A stretch of DNA of 24,602 nucleotides from Candidatus Bathyarchaeota archaeon (GTDB lineage: Archaea; Thermoproteota; Bathyarchaeia; RBG-16-48-13; GCA-020355125). Both the position numbers and the translations under genes were made by a program. Positions 15,078 to 22,154 of the stretch are shown one piece after another. Each line of letters begins with the position of its first letter. Position 1 is the first letter of the stretch. The stretch covers positions 1-24,602 of the forward strand of contig JAOZHK010000254.1 of the NCBI GenBank assembly GCA_026014905.1, written 5' to 3'. The notes under the pieces were generated by a model. It was not told the DNA's origin. It saw only the letters and a list, made by a program, of their open reading frames with translations, and ran no database searches.

Positions 15078-15626
15078 ATGATTTATTCAAAGTCACTTAC
15101 TGAGAACAAATTACTGGAACGAGCTCAAGGGCATCAATCTCTCATTTTCATGGGTTGTCGTGCCTGTGCGAATTATAGTGTCACTTATGACAAGAATCTT
15201 CCAGTATATGAAAAAACGATAGATCCAGCATCGGATGAAGTGAAATATGTACCGTATGCGATTGTTGAAGAAGGCAATCAATTGAAGACATTCTTTGAGC
15301 GTCAAGGATTTAAAACGGAATTTGAACTCATTCGACCACCATGTACATCGTCAAATGACATAAGAGTGCCTGAGAATTTTGGTGGTGGAGAACAAGCATC
15401 TCCTGATTTTGCAGAACGCTATGCGAAATACAATGCAGTGATCTCACTCTGTTGTGCAAGTGGCACACTAGGATTGAGAAAAAAGCTGGGAAAAACTCTT
15501 AAAGTTATCCAAGGAAGAGAAACCATTGGGATGGGACAAATCGTCTTCAAATCGGATGATGAGCAAGAATACATCTATGTGGACAAACAAGCATCGACTA
15601 TAACACCATATGGATCCCAGAAATAA
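15078..15626 (+). CDS. MetV-like / methylenetetrahydrofolate reductase C-terminal-like Cys protein
   Basis: This 182-residue cytosolic protein begins LLERAQGHQSLIFMGCRACA with C27-x2-C30, has Cys89 in RPPCTSS, and a C125-C126 in NAVISLCCASGTLGLRKKLG. The Cys layout and the 'hydrophobic strand plus CCASG' segment resemble the C-terminal MTHFR/MetV domain that pairs with methylene-H4folate reductases or corrinoid proteins and binds Zn or Fe-S. No partner gene is adjacent, so the pathway is open. There is no ribosome site; TTTTAAAC at about 15046-15053 is placed for an almost leaderless transcript. The gene is followed by CTAGTTAG and a pyrimidine-rich terminator-like stretch. Confidence 0.6.
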   Translation: MIYSKSLTENKLLERAQGHQSLIFMGCRACANYSVTYDKNLPVYEKTIDPASDEVKYVPYAIVEEGNQLKTFFERQGFKTEFELIRPPCTSSNDIRVPENFGGGEQASPDFAERYAKYNAVISLCCASGTLGLRKKLGKTLKVIQGRETIGMGQIVFKSDDEQEYIYVDKQASTITPYGSQK

Positions 15627-15648
15627 GCTAGTTAGAAGACTAACATTA

Positions 15649-15735
15649 ACTTTCTCTGTTTCTCCTTTCTAATCAATAATTTATTGAGAATCTTTTTGTT
15701 CTTTTAATAACAAAGTGAGAAAGTAGAAACTCAAC
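15649..15735. terminator. AT-rich inverted repeat between convergent genes
   Basis: The pyrimidine-rich left arm (CTTTCTCTGTTTCTCC) and purine-rich right arm (GAGAAAGTAGAAACTC) can pair around an AT-rich loop. It lies between two converging genes and could end transcripts from both sides. The right arm is also the left end of the CTTTGG element. Confidence 0.4.
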
Positions 15736-15749
15736 TGTTTACGCGCGCG
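15715..15749 (+). repeat. CTTTGG element, copy F, broken by (CG)4
   Basis: GTGAGAAAGTAGAAACTCAA then CTGTTT matches the left part of copy D almost base for base. Where D continues with CTTTGG, this copy has ACGCGCGCG (tract 15742-15749), followed at once by TAGCTAGC. Confidence 0.6.
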
Positions 15750-15752
15750 TAG

Positions 15753-16736
15753 CTAGCCATTCAACAGTCGATGATAGACATGGTCTCCAAGAATGGTTAA
15801 TTGTCCTCTTTTGACTAAAAACTTCTCTTCAAGCACAGACATCACTTCATTTTGAACCACAGATATTCCACTCCCAATTTGCTTGAAAACGCGCATGATA
15901 ACAGGTTCCTGTTTAATCCACCAAAATAATTCATCCGCTAACTTCAGCCGGGGATACGCATGTTCCCAGTAGTGTTCAAAGATTTCTCGACACCAGGTGT
16001 GTGCGTGGTTATCAGTTGAAGAAAAGCCAAAGTAATCAAAACGTCCATCTGTGAAGGGAAAGGCGACTATGGCGACCTCTTTTTCCGACATAAAGAGATA
16101 GAGATCCAGGTGATCTAACATGCGTTCTTGTAACAATCCCGTGGCTCGTGCATGGCGCGTACCCTGGGCGATCGCTTCTTCATCACGAAGGCTTTCTTTG
16201 ATGCGTGTGGGCACGACCCAATTCTTAGCTTCGATATCGCGTTCTCGGACACCGCGTTCATATGCGACAATGTGTAACCGCATATTACTGGGTAAATATT
16301 GATCGGTGATGACCCACAAATACTCTTCCGCTTCTTGGATCACCGTTTCGATATTGGTAAACACCTCCATGATGTCGTTTAGGAAGGTACTTGATGATAA
16401 TTCGCCGAGGCGATGGATAAAGGGGCGTGGCAGCTGATCGAGCGTGTGATCGAGAAAATATTGTTGATGGCGAGATGTGAAATCGATTCCTTGAACTTGT
16501 GTCAGAAGTAATTTCCCATATAATGTCAGATGATATTTACCGTCACTCTCTTTCAGGGTGAGACCTGTTTTGTTCAGGCGCGACATGTGTCGACTCGCTT
16601 CTTGCGAGGAGAGCCCTAGTGCTTTTGATAGTTGGGTGACATTCATGCCTTGTTGATGAAGGAGATGCAGAATGCGCAGTCGGTCTTCGTTGGAGACTTC
16701 GAAGAGGAGATTGCAGAGCTGCTCCATTCCAGACAT
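15753..16736 (-). CDS. FilR1-type transcriptional regulator (ArsR-like HTH plus sensor domain)
   Basis: This 327-residue protein has an N-terminal winged helix (about 8-75: NEDRLRILHLLHQQGMNVTQ, recognition helix LSSQEASRHMSRL, wing GKYHLTLYGKLLL). It is followed by a long domain with the strand EEYLWVITDQYLPS and VAIVAFPFTDGRFDYFGFSS, as in archaeal methanogenesis-regulatory FilR1-like proteins, and ends with a second small helical wing-like segment. It is transcribed away from the ABC exporter operon, with 51-100 nt between starts, so it most likely controls that operon. The signal is unknown. The stop codon TAG lies inside GCTAGC and is followed by a (CG)4 tract. Confidence 0.85.
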   Translation of the reverse strand: MSGMEQLCNLLFEVSNEDRLRILHLLHQQGMNVTQLSKALGLSSQEASRHMSRLNKTGLTLKESDGKYHLTLYGKLLLTQVQGIDFTSRHQQYFLDHTLDQLPRPFIHRLGELSSSTFLNDIMEVFTNIETVIQEAEEYLWVITDQYLPSNMRLHIVAYERGVRERDIEAKNWVVPTRIKESLRDEEAIAQGTRHARATGLLQERMLDHLDLYLFMSEKEVAIVAFPFTDGRFDYFGFSSTDNHAHTWCREIFEHYWEHAYPRLKLADELFWWIKQEPVIMRVFKQIGSGISVVQNEVMSVLEEKFLVKRGQLTILGDHVYHRLLNG

Positions 16737-16796
16737 AAATAATCATCTATTCATCCCCTACTTAATCCTACCTTCTTCGTATCGGACTTGCGGACG

Positions 16797-16805
16797 TTAT
16801 ATATT
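16797..16805 (+). promoter_or_regulatory. TATA box of the exporter operon
   Basis: TTATATATT is placed so that transcription should begin near 16825. That rules out TTG 16788 as the start of the next gene and favours ATG 16839-16854. It lies within the presumed operator region of the divergent FilR1-like regulator. Confidence 0.5.
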
Positions 16806-16838
16806 GTGGATTGTCATTCCTTGACTTCAAGCTTCGCG

Positions 16839-17087
16839 ATGAGTGGAATGCATATGGAACACACCTTCTCAATTGAATTGGCTGCAAAGAAATATGTGCG
16901 ACACCTTACAGTCTCCGATACGTCACCGGACCGCGTCTTCTTTGAAGGGTCATTGGGGCAACTGCAAACTCTCAGCTTGATCGAAGGCAGGACATTGGAA
17001 ATCCAGGGTGTGCACGGAGTGTTACGCGTGGATCTCTGCGAAGCGGACCTGCATAACATGTTGGTGAAACGTACGCATAAGGAGTAG
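16839..17087 (+). CDS. Small hypothetical protein, first gene of the ABC operon
   Basis: This soluble protein of 82 residues is probably all-beta (MEHTFSIELAAKKYVRHLTV, FFEGSLGQLQTLSLIEGRTL, GVLRVDL). No family is recognised. Three ATGs lie at 16839, 16848 and 16854; the last has GTGGA in front. The frame is open back to TTG 16788, but the TATA box at 16797 lies inside that stretch. Its stop is 2 nt before the ABC ATPase ATG, so it is the leading gene of that operon and may be a regulator or accessory of the exporter. Confidence 0.65.
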   Translation: MSGMHMEHTFSIELAAKKYVRHLTVSDTSPDRVFFEGSLGQLQTLSLIEGRTLEIQGVHGVLRVDLCEADLHNMLVKRTHKE

Positions 17088-17089
17088 TA

Positions 17090-17878
17090 ATGATGAATAT
17101 CATTATTCAGACCAAGAACTTGTCAAAATATTATGGTTCGAGGAATATGGTGAAAGCGGTCGATGCGTTGGACTTGGAAGTGTATGAAGGCGAAACTTTT
17201 GGATTACTAGGACCCAACGGCGCGGGAAAGACAACGACGGTACGCCTACTAAATGGTATTATTAAGCCCACCATTGGCACTGCAACTGTGAACGCGTTTG
17301 ATATTGTGAAGGATGAAGTTGACGTGAAGCGAATCACGGGATTGCTGGCTGAATCACCTGGTTTATATGAAAAGCTCAGTGCATATGAATTTCTGGAATT
17401 TATGGGGGCACTGTACGATGTATCAGATCACGTGCTAGTAGAACGCATTGATGAGTTACTGAAGTTATTTGGCTTGCACGATCGACGCGATTATTTATTA
17501 GAAGGATATAGTCGTGGGATGAAGCAGAAAGTGTTGCTCGCAGCAGCACTCATCCATGACCCTGCCATTCTCTTTTTAGATGAACCGACATCGATGTTAG
17601 ATCCTCGGGCAGCCCTGATGGTCAAGGATTTAATCAAGCAGTTAGCAGACCGTGCGGGAAAAACGATTTTTATCTGTAGCCACATTCTGTCCCTGATTGA
17701 AGAGTTATGTGATCGTATCGGTATCATCAATCATGGGCGCCTAATTGCTGTCGGCACGATCGACGAAATCATTACCCAAACTGGTACTCGCTCGTTAGAA
17801 GACGCGTTCATTGCACTCACAGGGGGAATGGAAAAACAGGAACTGCTTGCGTGGAGGAATCATCCTGTCCCAAGCTAA
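17090..17878 (+). CDS. ABC transporter ATP-binding protein
   Basis: This 262-residue cytosolic ATPase subunit has Walker A GPNGAGKTT (41-49), a signature loop YSRGMKQ (140-146, SRGMKQ in place of LSGGQ as is common in ABC-2 exporters), Walker B ILFLDEP (160-166), the D-loop SMLD and the H-loop His198 in CSHIL. It follows the preceding gene by 2 nt with AAGGAG at 17079-17084; ATG 17093 is an alternative start. The 3' end overlaps the permease start. Together they form a two-component ABC-2 exporter, likely for a drug, lipid, peptide or polysaccharide, driven by ATP. Confidence 0.95.
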   Translation: MMNIIIQTKNLSKYYGSRNMVKAVDALDLEVYEGETFGLLGPNGAGKTTTVRLLNGIIKPTIGTATVNAFDIVKDEVDVKRITGLLAESPGLYEKLSAYEFLEFMGALYDVSDHVLVERIDELLKLFGLHDRRDYLLEGYSRGMKQKVLLAAALIHDPAILFLDEPTSMLDPRAALMVKDLIKQLADRAGKTIFICSHILSLIEELCDRIGIINHGRLIAVGTIDEIITQTGTRSLEDAFIALTGGMEKQELLAWRNHPVPS

Positions 17879-19436
17879 GTGGCTGACCATCGCGAAAAAC
17901 GAATACCGCATTCGCACCAGCAGCATCCGCTCGATGCGATCGTATTTTCCACTACTTGTGGTTGGCTTGCTCGCGATATACGTGACCGTTTTGGCTCCCA
18001 TGATCGTCGACACATTCCTCGATGATGTCCTCGCGTTTTTTTTATCGCAAGTCGCCATCAATCTGGTACCACTCATTGTACTTTTGATCTTCATTTATAG
18101 CTTGATCATTCCCATTACCTATACGTTACAAGATATTCAGACCACGCAGCTCGAGATCTTCCTCGCGGTGCCCATTAAGGCTAGTGATGTACTTGTTGGC
18201 GAGTTTCTTGGCATTACGCCCTTCTACGCGATCGCGATCACGGTTATTGCGGGTTTTTTCACGGCGGCACTTCATCCGATAGGTCTGAATAGCCTCCAAC
18301 TGGTGATTATCCCGGTGCTCTTCATCCTCGTCATCCTCTCCGCATTGTGGGTTGGTACGGTCTTCGCAGCGTTACTCCGCACGAAGCTGGGTCGTGTCGC
18401 GAAAAGTCGTGACATGGGACGGGCGTTGAGCTTAGTGCTCAGTGTGCCTATGATTGCATTAATGTACGCGATTATGGGCGGTGGAGTTGTCGATGTATTA
18501 GGGAATCCGGACACTGGAGGTATTATCCAAACAGTGCTCAGTGTGTTCCCGAGCACGTGGGCGGCGGACATTATCATGGGCTTTACAGCTAATCCTGGAA
18601 CCATTGGCGTGGAAGCGCTGATGCGCTTAGGTGGATTAGCGGGATTCTTTGCAGTGACATTGTGGGTGGGGACCGCGGTTGCATCACGCGCCTATACGCT
18701 TGAACCGACGACGTTCACGGCTTCGACGGTGAAATCGAGTGGTCGTACCTCTTCGTTTATTAAAGCAATAGGAGGAGGTGGGTCGTTTAGCACATTGTTG
18801 CTCTCGGTCTTTAAAAATTATGGTCGACGTTTGGAAAATCTCTCCCGCATAGGCTATGTGATCGCGATCGTTGTGCTCGTGAACGTGTTTTTCGGTGGTC
18901 CAAAGGAAGATCTGGAAGATGCGTTGATTATGAGCCAGTTTATGTACCCGTTCCTAGCAGTGTTTGTCGTCGGGCAAGTCACGCTGGGTGGACGGGAAAG
19001 CCTATTCATCTATCGCAAAGCCCCGTTTGGGGTGAGTCGACTGGTGAAAGCCCGATTTATCCAGAGCTGGCTCGTCGTTGTCCCGATCACAGGAGTGATG
19101 ACTGTTGCAGCTCTGCTGTCGCTACCTGGACTTTCAGCGGAAGTTGTTATGGCAGTCACCGCGTTAGTGATGGTTGTCACCACCACCTACACAGGATTGT
19201 CGTTGGGCCTTGCGTTGATGAATCCCAATTTTTCTGAGAGTAGTCGTGAACAGATGCTGGGACTGGTAGTCAACGCGAACGTGATGATGTTTGTCGCGAT
19301 CGGATTGTTTCTTGGCTCGTTGATCATCTTCGACTTGCCGTTTTTCTATGCGCTTGGGCTTCAAGCCGGGATCACGGGGGCTCTTGGAATCGTGTTTCTT
19401 GCCTTGGGTCAGCGCAAATTGAGGCGAATAGAATAA
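17865..19436 (+). CDS. ABC-2 type transporter permease
   Basis: This integral membrane protein of about 523 residues has roughly a dozen hydrophobic segments, with a soluble loop in the middle (around ASTVKSSGRTSSFIKAIGGG). It starts SQAKWLTIAKNEYRIRTSSI, the cytosolic N-terminal helix typical of archaeal ABC-2 permeases. The frame is open upstream to TTG 17811 and TTG 17847, but the only good ribosome site, GGAGGA at 17853-17858, is 6 nt before CTG 17865. CTG is therefore the likely start, overlapping the ATPase stop (17876-17878) by 14 nt. The coupling implies fixed stoichiometry of the two subunits. Confidence 0.85.
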   Translation: MSQAKWLTIAKNEYRIRTSSIRSMRSYFPLLVVGLLAIYVTVLAPMIVDTFLDDVLAFFLSQVAINLVPLIVLLIFIYSLIIPITYTLQDIQTTQLEIFLAVPIKASDVLVGEFLGITPFYAIAITVIAGFFTAALHPIGLNSLQLVIIPVLFILVILSALWVGTVFAALLRTKLGRVAKSRDMGRALSLVLSVPMIALMYAIMGGGVVDVLGNPDTGGIIQTVLSVFPSTWAADIIMGFTANPGTIGVEALMRLGGLAGFFAVTLWVGTAVASRAYTLEPTTFTASTVKSSGRTSSFIKAIGGGGSFSTLLLSVFKNYGRRLENLSRIGYVIAIVVLVNVFFGGPKEDLEDALIMSQFMYPFLAVFVVGQVTLGGRESLFIYRKAPFGVSRLVKARFIQSWLVVVPITGVMTVAALLSLPGLSAEVVMAVTALVMVVTTTYTGLSLGLALMNPNFSESSREQMLGLVVNANVMMFVAIGLFLGSLIIFDLPFFYALGLQAGITGALGIVFLALGQRKLRRIE

Positions 19437-19468
19437 TGGTTATCATACTTTAAAAGGAGGAATAATAA

Positions 19469-19732
19469 ATGGCAACAGCAGCAACATCAGCAGCGACCAC
19501 TGCAGCAATCATAGCTGCACAACATACAAGTTCCTATCGTGTGAAATTTCGTTGTAGAGAGTTTTTAGAACTCGTGCAAATCGCGAAACCACAGCTCATC
19601 TATCAGCGGAAACGTATGCACTTTTTCGCGTATGATGGCTTTGTGATGTATACGTTTGAGTGCGACGATCGAGATTTTACACAGAACGTAATGCACGCGA
19701 TTGAATTCTCAAACTATCAATGGAACGAGTAG
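19469..19732 (+). CDS. Small hypothetical protein with Ala/Thr-rich N-terminus
   Basis: This 87-residue protein has a head MATAATSAATTAAIIAAQ that is Ala/Thr rich and mildly hydrophobic, then a compact domain (VKFRCREFLELVQIAKPQLI, HFFAYDGFVMYTFECD). A bacterial family with a similar Ala-rich head followed by an EDF-I-L domain exists, but I cannot confirm relationship. AAAGGAGGAATAATAA before the ATG is a strong ribosome site. It lies 32 nt after the ABC permease and 40 nt before the DUF4177-like gene, and may be the tail of that operon. Confidence 0.65.
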   Translation: MATAATSAATTAAIIAAQHTSSYRVKFRCREFLELVQIAKPQLIYQRKRMHFFAYDGFVMYTFECDDRDFTQNVMHAIEFSNYQWNE

Positions 19733-19772
19733 TCCGTTAGCATTATAGTCGATTGTAGGAGGTGAAAGCTAA

Positions 19773-19928
19773 TTGAAACAATATGAGTGTGTGCAAGTGG
19801 GTCACCACAAGAACATTGGTAAAACAATTCGCGAGTGGCAGCAAAATGGATGGCGACTCCATTCGTACCAAGCACAAGGGTCTCCAACCTTGGTTAACCA
19901 TTACTTGCTGTTTGAAAAAGGCATGTAA
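19773..19928 (+). CDS. DUF4177-like small protein
   Basis: This 51-residue protein reads MKQYECVQVGHHKNIGKTIR, then EWQQNGWRLHSYQAQG and NHYLLFEKGM. The layout (start strand KxYE, a middle NxxGW-RLHS, final hydrophobic strand YLLFEKG) is that of the DUF4177 family of small alpha/beta proteins of unknown function. The TTG start is preceded by AGGAGGTGA (19757-19765) at 7-nt spacing, the strongest ribosome site in the window, which decides the reading frame. It follows the 87-residue gene by 40 nt and is likely in the same transcript. Confidence 0.75.
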   Translation: MKQYECVQVGHHKNIGKTIREWQQNGWRLHSYQAQGSPTLVNHYLLFEKGM

Positions 19929-19971
19929 ATATTTGAACGCATGTGCACTATTGGTGTCAATGATGGGTGGA

Positions 19972-20496
19972 TTAGCTTGCTTTAACCTTTCTTTTATGTT
20001 TGTATTGATAGTAACCGTAGGCTACTACACTCCCGAAGTAACTGACTAAAACAATGTAGCCATAGAGCAAAGATATCAGAAAGGAATAGCCATTCAACAT
20101 GATGCCACTACGTGCGCGCGCTATCGCTGATATTGCATAGAAGATCCCAATCAACATCCCCAGTATGGTCCAATCCCCGATTAAGAGTATAATACCCCCG
20201 AGACTCGCACCCACCACAGCACCCACACCTTCGCTTGCGGAATTGATCGACATCATCGAACTACGAACCTTTGGTACCTGTTCAAGCGCGAGACTATTGG
20301 ACGCTGTGAATCGTACGCCGTCAAACGTGACTGCGAGCCAGTGTATTGAATAGGAGAGCCAGAACGTGGGTACGTTCAAATAGAGTATGGACCCGAGCCC
20401 CGCTAGAATGATGCCGAGAATCGTTACACGTTTTCGGCCAAACTTCGCTACGATTCGGCCCGCCACAAGACTGCCTGAGCGCGCGTCGGAGTTCAT
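19972..20496 (-). pseudogene. C-terminal MFS transporter fragment with a fused foreign tail
   Basis: The 174-codon frame starts a few codons before GSLVAGRIVAKFGRKRV, the MFS motif between the eighth and ninth membrane helices, and continues through about four helices (ILGIILAGLGSILYL; FWLSYSIHWLAVTFDGVRF; GAVVGASLGGIILLIG; ILGMLIGIFYAISAI). The first eight helices are missing, so it cannot transport. MFS homology begins just after GCGCGCG (20479-20485). In the last helix it meets GCGCGCGC (20114-20121), encoding ARAR, after which a different hydrophobic segment and basic tail (YYQYKHKRKVKAS) continue in frame. It overlaps no intact gene and converges on the DUF4177-like gene. Confidence 0.75.
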
Positions 20497-20576
20497 TCAC
20501 ACAGAGAATAAACCTCAAAATCAATTAAGAACACAATGACTATTTAATGCTAATCAACGGAAAATGAAGTCAATAT

Positions 20577-20590
20577 AGGTACGAGTACCT
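20577..20590. other. AGGTAC-GA-GTACCT inverted repeat
   Basis: A perfect 6-bp inverted repeat with a 2-nt centre lies in the spacer upstream of the MFS fragment. It may be an operator left from the lost gene. Confidence 0.3.
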
Positions 20591-20602
20591 TAACGCATAA
20601 CA

Positions 20603-20637
20603 CTGGGATTGAAGACTTCAAATTAGAAAAAAGAAAG
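20603..20637. repeat. GGGATTGAAG-family repeat
   Basis: CTGGGATTGAAGACTTCAAA followed by an A-rich AAAAAAGAAAG run. The TTGAAG-A-CTTCAA core is a palindrome. It matches 21881-21915 closely and 10323-10352 weakly. Confidence 0.5.
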
Positions 20638-20718
20638 AAGAAAAAATATGGTGATACGACAGCTGGCTAGGGTAATCGATAGCTAGCTGGTTTCGATATG
20701 CGTGCACGTATTGGGTCA

Positions 20719-20913
20719 TTACACGATTTCTACATCGGCGGCTCGTGGTCCCCTGTCGGTGTCACGGACGTTGAATTCAACTTCGTCGCCCATTTGGGGC
20801 GTGGAAGAGCCTTTCATGTCACTGACATGGATAAAGATGTCGTTGGGTTGTCCCTCGACATTGATAAAGCCAAAGCCACGGTTATCGAACCATCGACCAA
20901 TTGTTCCTTTCAT
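20719..20913 (-). CDS. cspA: Cold-shock domain protein
   Basis: This 64-residue protein is a complete CspA-type OB fold: MKGTIGRWFDNRGFGFINVE with RNP1 at 12-19 (RGFGFINV) and RNP2 DIFIHV at 25-30. Length is typical. It binds ssDNA/RNA and acts as an RNA chaperone. The ATG follows AGGTGA at 8-nt spacing. The 5' leader contains a small hairpin (20941-20956), which could give temperature-dependent control as in bacterial csp leaders; that is inference. Such proteins occur in only some archaeal groups. TBP lies upstream on the same strand, separated by a terminator-like hairpin. Confidence 0.93.
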   Translation of the reverse strand: MKGTIGRWFDNRGFGFINVEGQPNDIFIHVSDMKGSSTPQMGDEVEFNVRDTDRGPRAADVEIV

Positions 20914-20940
20914 TGATTTTTCACCTCATCTTTATGTTCG

Positions 20941-20956
20941 GTAGAAAACGGTCTAC
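20941..20956 (-). promoter_or_regulatory. Hairpin in the cold-shock gene leader
   Basis: GTAGA (20941-20945) and TCTAC (20952-20956) pair around a 6-nt loop, 12-15 nt upstream of the ribosome site. Confidence 0.35.
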
Positions 20957-21015
20957 GTATCGTACAAAGTGAAAAAATAAGCCCCTTTTCAGCGGAATAA
21001 TAACAAATTTCCTAC

Positions 21016-21095
21016 ATTCTGCACGTAAAAAACGCGATACACTTTCTCGTAATCATATACGTTCAGGAGCCCTTTTTAAAGATTCTGCATGTAAA
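21016..21095. repeat. ATTCTGCAYGTAAA direct repeat pair
   Basis: ATTCTGCACGTAAA at 21016-21029 and ATTCTGCATGTAAA at 21082-21095 differ at one base. Both lie in the spacer between the cold-shock gene and TBP. No role is evident; regulator sites for the cold-shock gene are possible. Confidence 0.4.
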
Positions 21096-21109
21096 CTAAA
21101 TAACTAAAG

Positions 21110-21139
21110 AAAGCTCGCTCGCTAGCCATAGAGAGCTTT
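21110..21139 (-). terminator. Terminator-like hairpin after TBP
   Basis: AAAGCTC (21110-21116) and GAGCTTT (21133-21139) pair perfectly. Read on the minus strand the stem is followed by CTTTAGTTATTTAGTTT, a T-rich tract. It lies about 57 nt after the TBP stop, and a GCTAGC motif is in the loop. Confidence 0.5.
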
Positions 21140-21195
21140 AATGCCTTTAAGCTAGTTTGACGATCAACATTTTCATTTTGACTTGCAGATCAGTG

Positions 21196-21756
21196 TCACT
21201 CGTAATAGATGAGTTCGTCTGTTTCGAGGCGATCATGGAGCTTAATGACAGATTCGTACACTTGATCCTCTCTTTTCGCTCCAGTACAGACAAGTTTACC
21301 GCTCGCAAACAGGAGAATCACTACTTTGGGGGTTTCCATGCGATAAATGAGTCCAGGAAATTGCTCGGGTTCATACATTGTTCGTCCGAGCGTGTAGGTC
21401 GATTTTTCGAGATCAATTCGCCCTCCAAGATTTGCAGAGGCTACGATGTTTTGTACCTGTATGGTAGCCCTTCCAACAATTAAGATGCCATTATTTTTTA
21501 ACTCTCGAACGACTTTTCGAACGGCTTGCTTGGCTTGTCGTTCTGATTTGGCTCCCGTGCAGACCATTTTGCCGGATCCAAAAAGCAATGTCGCGGTCTT
21601 CGGTTTTTTGAGGCGAAAAACGAGTCCTGGAAATTGTTCTGGTCGATATTCAACATTTGGGAAAGCTTTTACAACTGAATTTAAATCAATCGTCTGTTTG
21701 AGAGAGGCCGATGCGACTACATTCTCAATATTAATACTCGCTCTGACCTGGGACAT
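21196..21756 (-). CDS. tbp: TATA-box-binding protein
   Basis: This 186-residue protein consists of two imperfect repeats of about 90 residues, the saddle of TBP. Repeat 1 has FPGLVFRLKKPKTATLLFGS followed by GKMVCTGAKS; repeat 2 has FPGLIYRMETPKVVILLFAS followed by GKLVCTGAKR. Both repeats begin with a V(A)S(A)xL segment (IENVVASASL; VQNIVASANL). It nucleates transcription initiation at TATA boxes with TFB. Only a short acidic tail (LETDELIYYE) is present, as in many archaeal TBPs. TTTATAAATT (21804-21813) is a good TATA box for its own gene. Full length and intact. Confidence 0.97.
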   Translation of the reverse strand: MSQVRASINIENVVASASLKQTIDLNSVVKAFPNVEYRPEQFPGLVFRLKKPKTATLLFGSGKMVCTGAKSERQAKQAVRKVVRELKNNGILIVGRATIQVQNIVASANLGGRIDLEKSTYTLGRTMYEPEQFPGLIYRMETPKVVILLFASGKLVCTGAKREDQVYESVIKLHDRLETDELIYYE

Positions 21757-21803
21757 ACCTACTTTACTCCAGACAACGGGCTAGCTTAGTGTAGCAGAAG
21801 CTG

Positions 21804-21813
21804 TTTATAAATT
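21804..21813 (-). promoter_or_regulatory. TATA box of tbp
   Basis: On the minus strand AATTTATAAA lies about 50 nt upstream of the tbp start codon, between two GCTAGC motifs (21780 and 21821). Confidence 0.55.
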
Positions 21814-21880
21814 ACGCGTCGCTAGCTGTAAGTGTTTGAATATCCATCTTCACATCACCTTGAACAAGAGAATGGGTGTT

Positions 21881-21915
21881 CTGGGATTGAAGGCCTTCAA
21901 ACACGAAAAAAGAAG
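21881..21915. repeat. GGGATTGAAG-family repeat
   Basis: CTGGGATTGAAGGCCTTCAA, with the perfect 14-bp palindrome TTGAAGGCCTTCAA, then an A-rich run. It lies about 125 nt upstream of tbp. Confidence 0.5.
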
Positions 21916-21920
21916 GGGGC

Positions 21921-22106
21921 TTATAATTTGACATTGATGGATTCGGGATTGAGTTTTTTCACTTCGTGGTACAGAAACTCAAAATTTTCGAACAGGCGAG
22001 GTATATTAAAGACGTCGCGTTCATCAAGCATTATCGGTCGAACTTTCTCCCACACCCAGACAATCGATTCCGCCATCATGTCTTCCACGTACTCCATTTT
22101 ACGCAC
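21921..22106 (-). pseudogene. C-terminal fragment of a DUF4760-like protein
   Basis: The 61-codon frame reads EYVEDMMAESIVWVWEKVRP, then LDERDVFNIPRLFENFEFLY and HEVKKLNPE. It is similar to the end of the protein at 22454-22900 (SLVEDLLANRIIWFWETHME), and carries the extra helix PRLFENFEFLYHEVKK that such proteins usually end with. The N-terminal membrane anchor and core are missing. Homology starts within a few codons of a (CG)5 tract (22106-22115), which supplies the apparent GTG start. It is therefore a 3' gene remnant, opposite in orientation to its relative 350 nt away. Confidence 0.6.
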
Positions 22107-22154
22107 GCGCGCGCGTTACGAAACAACGAAACCATATTGCAGGGAGGTGACAAC

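Noticed and set aside
14891..15103. 70-codon plus-strand frame
   Set aside because: It runs through an AT-rich spacer and the 18-bp repeat, overlaps the start of the next gene, has no ribosome site and shows low protein character.
19783..20049. 88-codon plus-strand frame
   Set aside because: It is a shadow of the DUF4177-like gene at 19773-19928, whose strong ribosome site fixes the other frame.
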